Positions 62,343-64,000 of a DNA stretch of 64,000 nt are shown one piece after another (position 1 is the stretch's first letter; each line of letters opens with the position of its first letter). A model generated the notes under the pieces. It searched no databases. It was not told where the DNA came from and was given only the letters and a program-made list of their open reading frames with translations. The stretch is taken from assembly GCF_000381765.1 (NCBI RefSeq), contig NZ_KB907077.1:62001-126000 (forward strand), read 5' to 3'. Source of the DNA: [Zimmermannella] faecalis ATCC 13722 (lineage in GTDB: Bacteria > Actinomycetota > Actinomycetes > Actinomycetales > Microbacteriaceae). The position numbers and the translations under genes are program-made.

Positions 62343-62981
62343 TCACGCAGAGGTGGGAGGCGGCACCGAGCCCGCGGGAGAAATCGAGAGGCCCGGCTTG
62401 CGCTGGTGCACCGAGAGGTACCGCAGCCCCTCCGGCCCCGCGACGATGCGCCGCTGCGACCGCGCCGGCAGCCACACGAGCGCATCCGGACGCAGGCCGA
62501 CCGGGTCGCCCTCGGTCTCGAGCGTGCCCGATCCGGAGAGTACGAGCAGCAGCACATCGAGGCTTGGCCCGTCGTGTCGGCGAATCTCGTCGCCGGCCGG
62601 GAGCACGATGACGTTCGCGTCGAGGTCGCGGGCGGCCGGCTCGAGCCGCCACGCCGAGCCGCTCGCCGAGTCGCCGTCGCGGGCATCGCCGACGAGGCGG
62701 GGGAGCGGCGTGCGCGTGCGCTTCGAGATACGGATGCGCCAGCCGGCTTCGTCGCTCGACCCGGGCAGCGCATCCCAGCCGTACGAGCCCGGCAGCTCAC
62801 GCGCGAACTCGTCGCGCAGGTGCTTCGGCTCGTGGTCGTTGATGAGCACGAGGGCTTCACCGACCGCGAGCGTCGCGAACTCGGCGAAGATGCGCCCGTG
62901 GCGCTGCGGCTTCGGGATCGACCGCACGTCGAGCTCACGGTCCGTGGCGTTGGGTGATGTGGGGTCGGTCTCGTTGGGCAT
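62343..62981 (-). CDS. DUF2249 plus cupin protein
   Basis: 212 residues. N-terminal DUF2249 domain (about 15-85; ELDVRSIPKPQRHGRIFAEF, LINDHEPKHLRDEF) followed by a C-terminal cupin-like half (about 115-205; LDVLLLVLSGSGTLETEG, LVWLPARSQRRIV). DUF2249 domains are often linked to nitrogen-oxide or heme metabolism by context. ATG 62981 preferred (GGATGG upstream). Precise function unknown. Confidence 0.75.
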   Translation of the reverse strand: MPNETDPTSPNATDRELDVRSIPKPQRHGRIFAEFATLAVGEALVLINDHEPKHLRDEFARELPGSYGWDALPGSSDEAGWRIRISKRTRTPLPRLVGDARDGDSASGSAWRLEPAARDLDANVIVLPAGDEIRRHDGPSLDVLLLVLSGSGTLETEGDPVGLRPDALVWLPARSQRRIVAGPEGLRYLSVHQRKPGLSISPAGSVPPPTSA

Positions 62982-63173
62982 ATGGCCATCCTGGCAGCTC
63001 ACCGCGGGTAGTGAGCACGAATCCGGAGGGGATTTCGTTCCCTACGAACAGCATGCGCGAGGAGTCGGCACCAGTGGTTGCGAGTGAGTCGTCATCGTTG
63101 GAGCTGCCATCGCTCGGCCTGGTCGGGTCGTCGGTATCGCGGCGATGTCGGTGGCCCGGTGGACACTATGCGC

Positions 63174-63662
63174 ATGAGTGACGAAGCCTGGACCGAACGA
63201 GACGATGCCCTGCGGCACTTTGCCGCGCTCCCCGACGGCCATCCCGCACGACAGTTCGAAGCCTTCGCGCGTCGCGCCATCGATCCCGACTATTCGATGA
63301 CCGAACTCCTGAAATTCGTGACACCTGAAATGGGCCGCAGGTGGGCCGATTTCAGCGACGTCCACGCGTGGTTGACGAGCAGCGCGTTCGCGATCGCGAC
63401 CGGGGCCCTTCGACACGTTGGTGCGGAGGACGTCGCCTATGTCCTGCTCTCGCTCGACACGGGGCAGTACCACCACCCGGGCGGCATCCCCGATGAGGTT
63501 GCCCATGTGAGCTATGTATGGCGACCCGAGCTTGGCGGATGGCGGATCGATGCCCTCGGCAACCCGCTGCCTCCGCACTGGTTAAACCGCAGCGCTGGAG
63601 CGGCAGCCAGCGCGCCCCGGTACGAGACCGACCAATTGGTCGACCTCGTGCCGGGCGACTGA
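63174..63662 (+). CDS. Hypothetical protein
   Basis: 162 residues, rich in Trp, Asp and His (DEAWTERDDALRHFAALPDG, SYVWRPELGGWRIDALGNPL). No signal peptide. I do not recognise the family. ATG 63174 and 63168 are both possible; neither has a ribosome site. The codon choice looks slightly less GC-biased than its neighbours, which hints at horizontal origin but is not conclusive. Confidence 0.55.
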   Translation: MSDEAWTERDDALRHFAALPDGHPARQFEAFARRAIDPDYSMTELLKFVTPEMGRRWADFSDVHAWLTSSAFAIATGALRHVGAEDVAYVLLSLDTGQYHHPGGIPDEVAHVSYVWRPELGGWRIDALGNPLPPHWLNRSAGAAASAPRYETDQLVDLVPGD

Positions 63663-63672
63663 ACGAGGCAGC

Positions 63673-64000
63673 CTACGGACGCGGAGCGTCAGCGAGCCCC
63701 TGGTCGGCGCTCGCCGCGGCGTCGGCGAGCGTGTGCGTGTCGATGACGAAGCGGTAGCGCACGTCGGAGCTCAGCACCCGCTCCCACGCCTCGTTGATCT
63801 CGGTGGCGCCGACGAGTTCGGTCTCGGGGTGAATGCCGTGCTCGGCGCAGAAGTCGAGCATCTCCTGGATCTCGCCGATGCCGCCGGTCGTCGAGCCCGC
63901 GAGCGTGCGGCGGGCGGGAATGAGCGAGAACGCCGGCACCGAGAACGGTTCGGCCGGGGCGCCGACGTTGACGAGGGCGCCGTCGACGTCGAGCAACTGC
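63673..64000 (-). CDS. Zinc alcohol dehydrogenase, C-terminal part (truncated by window edge)
   Basis: Only the last 109 or so residues are visible; the start lies beyond base 64000. [46 protein letters not shown] and [20 protein letters not shown] match the C-terminal part of the AdhC/YahK-type NADP-dependent alcohol (cinnamyl-type) dehydrogenases. Different from the class III-like enzyme at 26457. Confidence 0.88.
   Translation of the reverse strand, partial: QLLDVDGALVNVGAPAEPFSVPAFSLIPARRTLAGSTTGGIGEIQEMLDFCAEHGIHPETELVGATEINEAWERVLSSDVRYRFVIDTHTLADAAASADQGLADAPRP

Overview
The window is GC-rich chromosomal DNA from an actinobacterium, most likely a member of the Microbacteriaceae. This is inferred from GTG/TTG starts, the actinobacterial orders clpP1-clpP2...clpX, ileS-folC-DUF4233-ndk and rne-rplU-rpmA-obgE...nadD-rsfS, a T-box with the short actinobacterial layout before ileS, DtxR/IdeR-type iron boxes, and many lipoproteins, signal peptides and sorting signals of monoderm type. 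I cannot name the species. No prophage, insertion sequence or CRISPR array was seen.

Layout. Bases 1-3005: trigger factor (5' end outside the window) and the ClpP1/ClpP2 peptidase pair. Bases 3081-15894: a heme acquisition block placed between clpP1P2 and clpX. It has heme oxygenase and a DUF1684 protein on the minus strand, and divergently an eight-gene operon: HtaA/WxL-like surface protein, DUF916 protein, LAxTG-anchored protein, HmuT, HmuU, HmuV, a neocarzinostatin-like membrane protein and a double-HtaA protein. DtxR-like boxes lie in the shared promoter region. Bases 15995-20172: clpX, then four tandem LpqH-like lipoproteins. Bases 20208-31791: M3 metallopeptidase, small protein, valS, TetR regulator, zinc alcohol dehydrogenase, NCS2 purine permease, small membrane protein, a 38-residue protein and pckG. 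Bases 31941-37005: a peptide-type ABC importer operon (substrate-binding protein, two permeases, fused double ATPase) read from a leaderless-looking promoter.

Bases 37077-41471: two related helical lipoproteins, a TetR regulator, and a histidine kinase/LuxR-type regulator/membrane protein trio. Bases 41522-47455: T-box, ileS, folC, DUF4233 and ndk. Bases 47590-48438: a solitary AbiEi-like/DUF559 protein. Bases 48632-52984: a likely co-regulated catabolic locus with an agmatinase-family ureohydrolase, an XRE-cupin regulator, an NTF2-like protein, an NCS1 permease and a cyclase-family hydrolase; a shared operator-like sequence lies before both arms. Bases 53180-60770: rne, rplU, rpmA, obgE, a small His-rich membrane protein, nadD, rsfS and a TauE/SafE permease. 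Bases 60868-64000: tRNA-Ala(GGC), an FMN reductase, an SRPBCC protein, a DUF2249-cupin protein, an unknown gene and a truncated alcohol dehydrogenase.

The signal least explained by known families is a repeated extragenic hairpin. Three copies (near 1.46, 4.2 and 61.1 kb) share an invariant 15-base arm core, and each is preceded on the plus strand by its own short tandem repeat. The heme locus, which joins HtaA, WxL-like, DUF916 and LAxTG surface modules to one Hmu transporter, and the LpqH-like lipoprotein array are the most interesting protein systems. Gene starts were chosen by ribosome binding site and family alignment from memory; no database search was possible.
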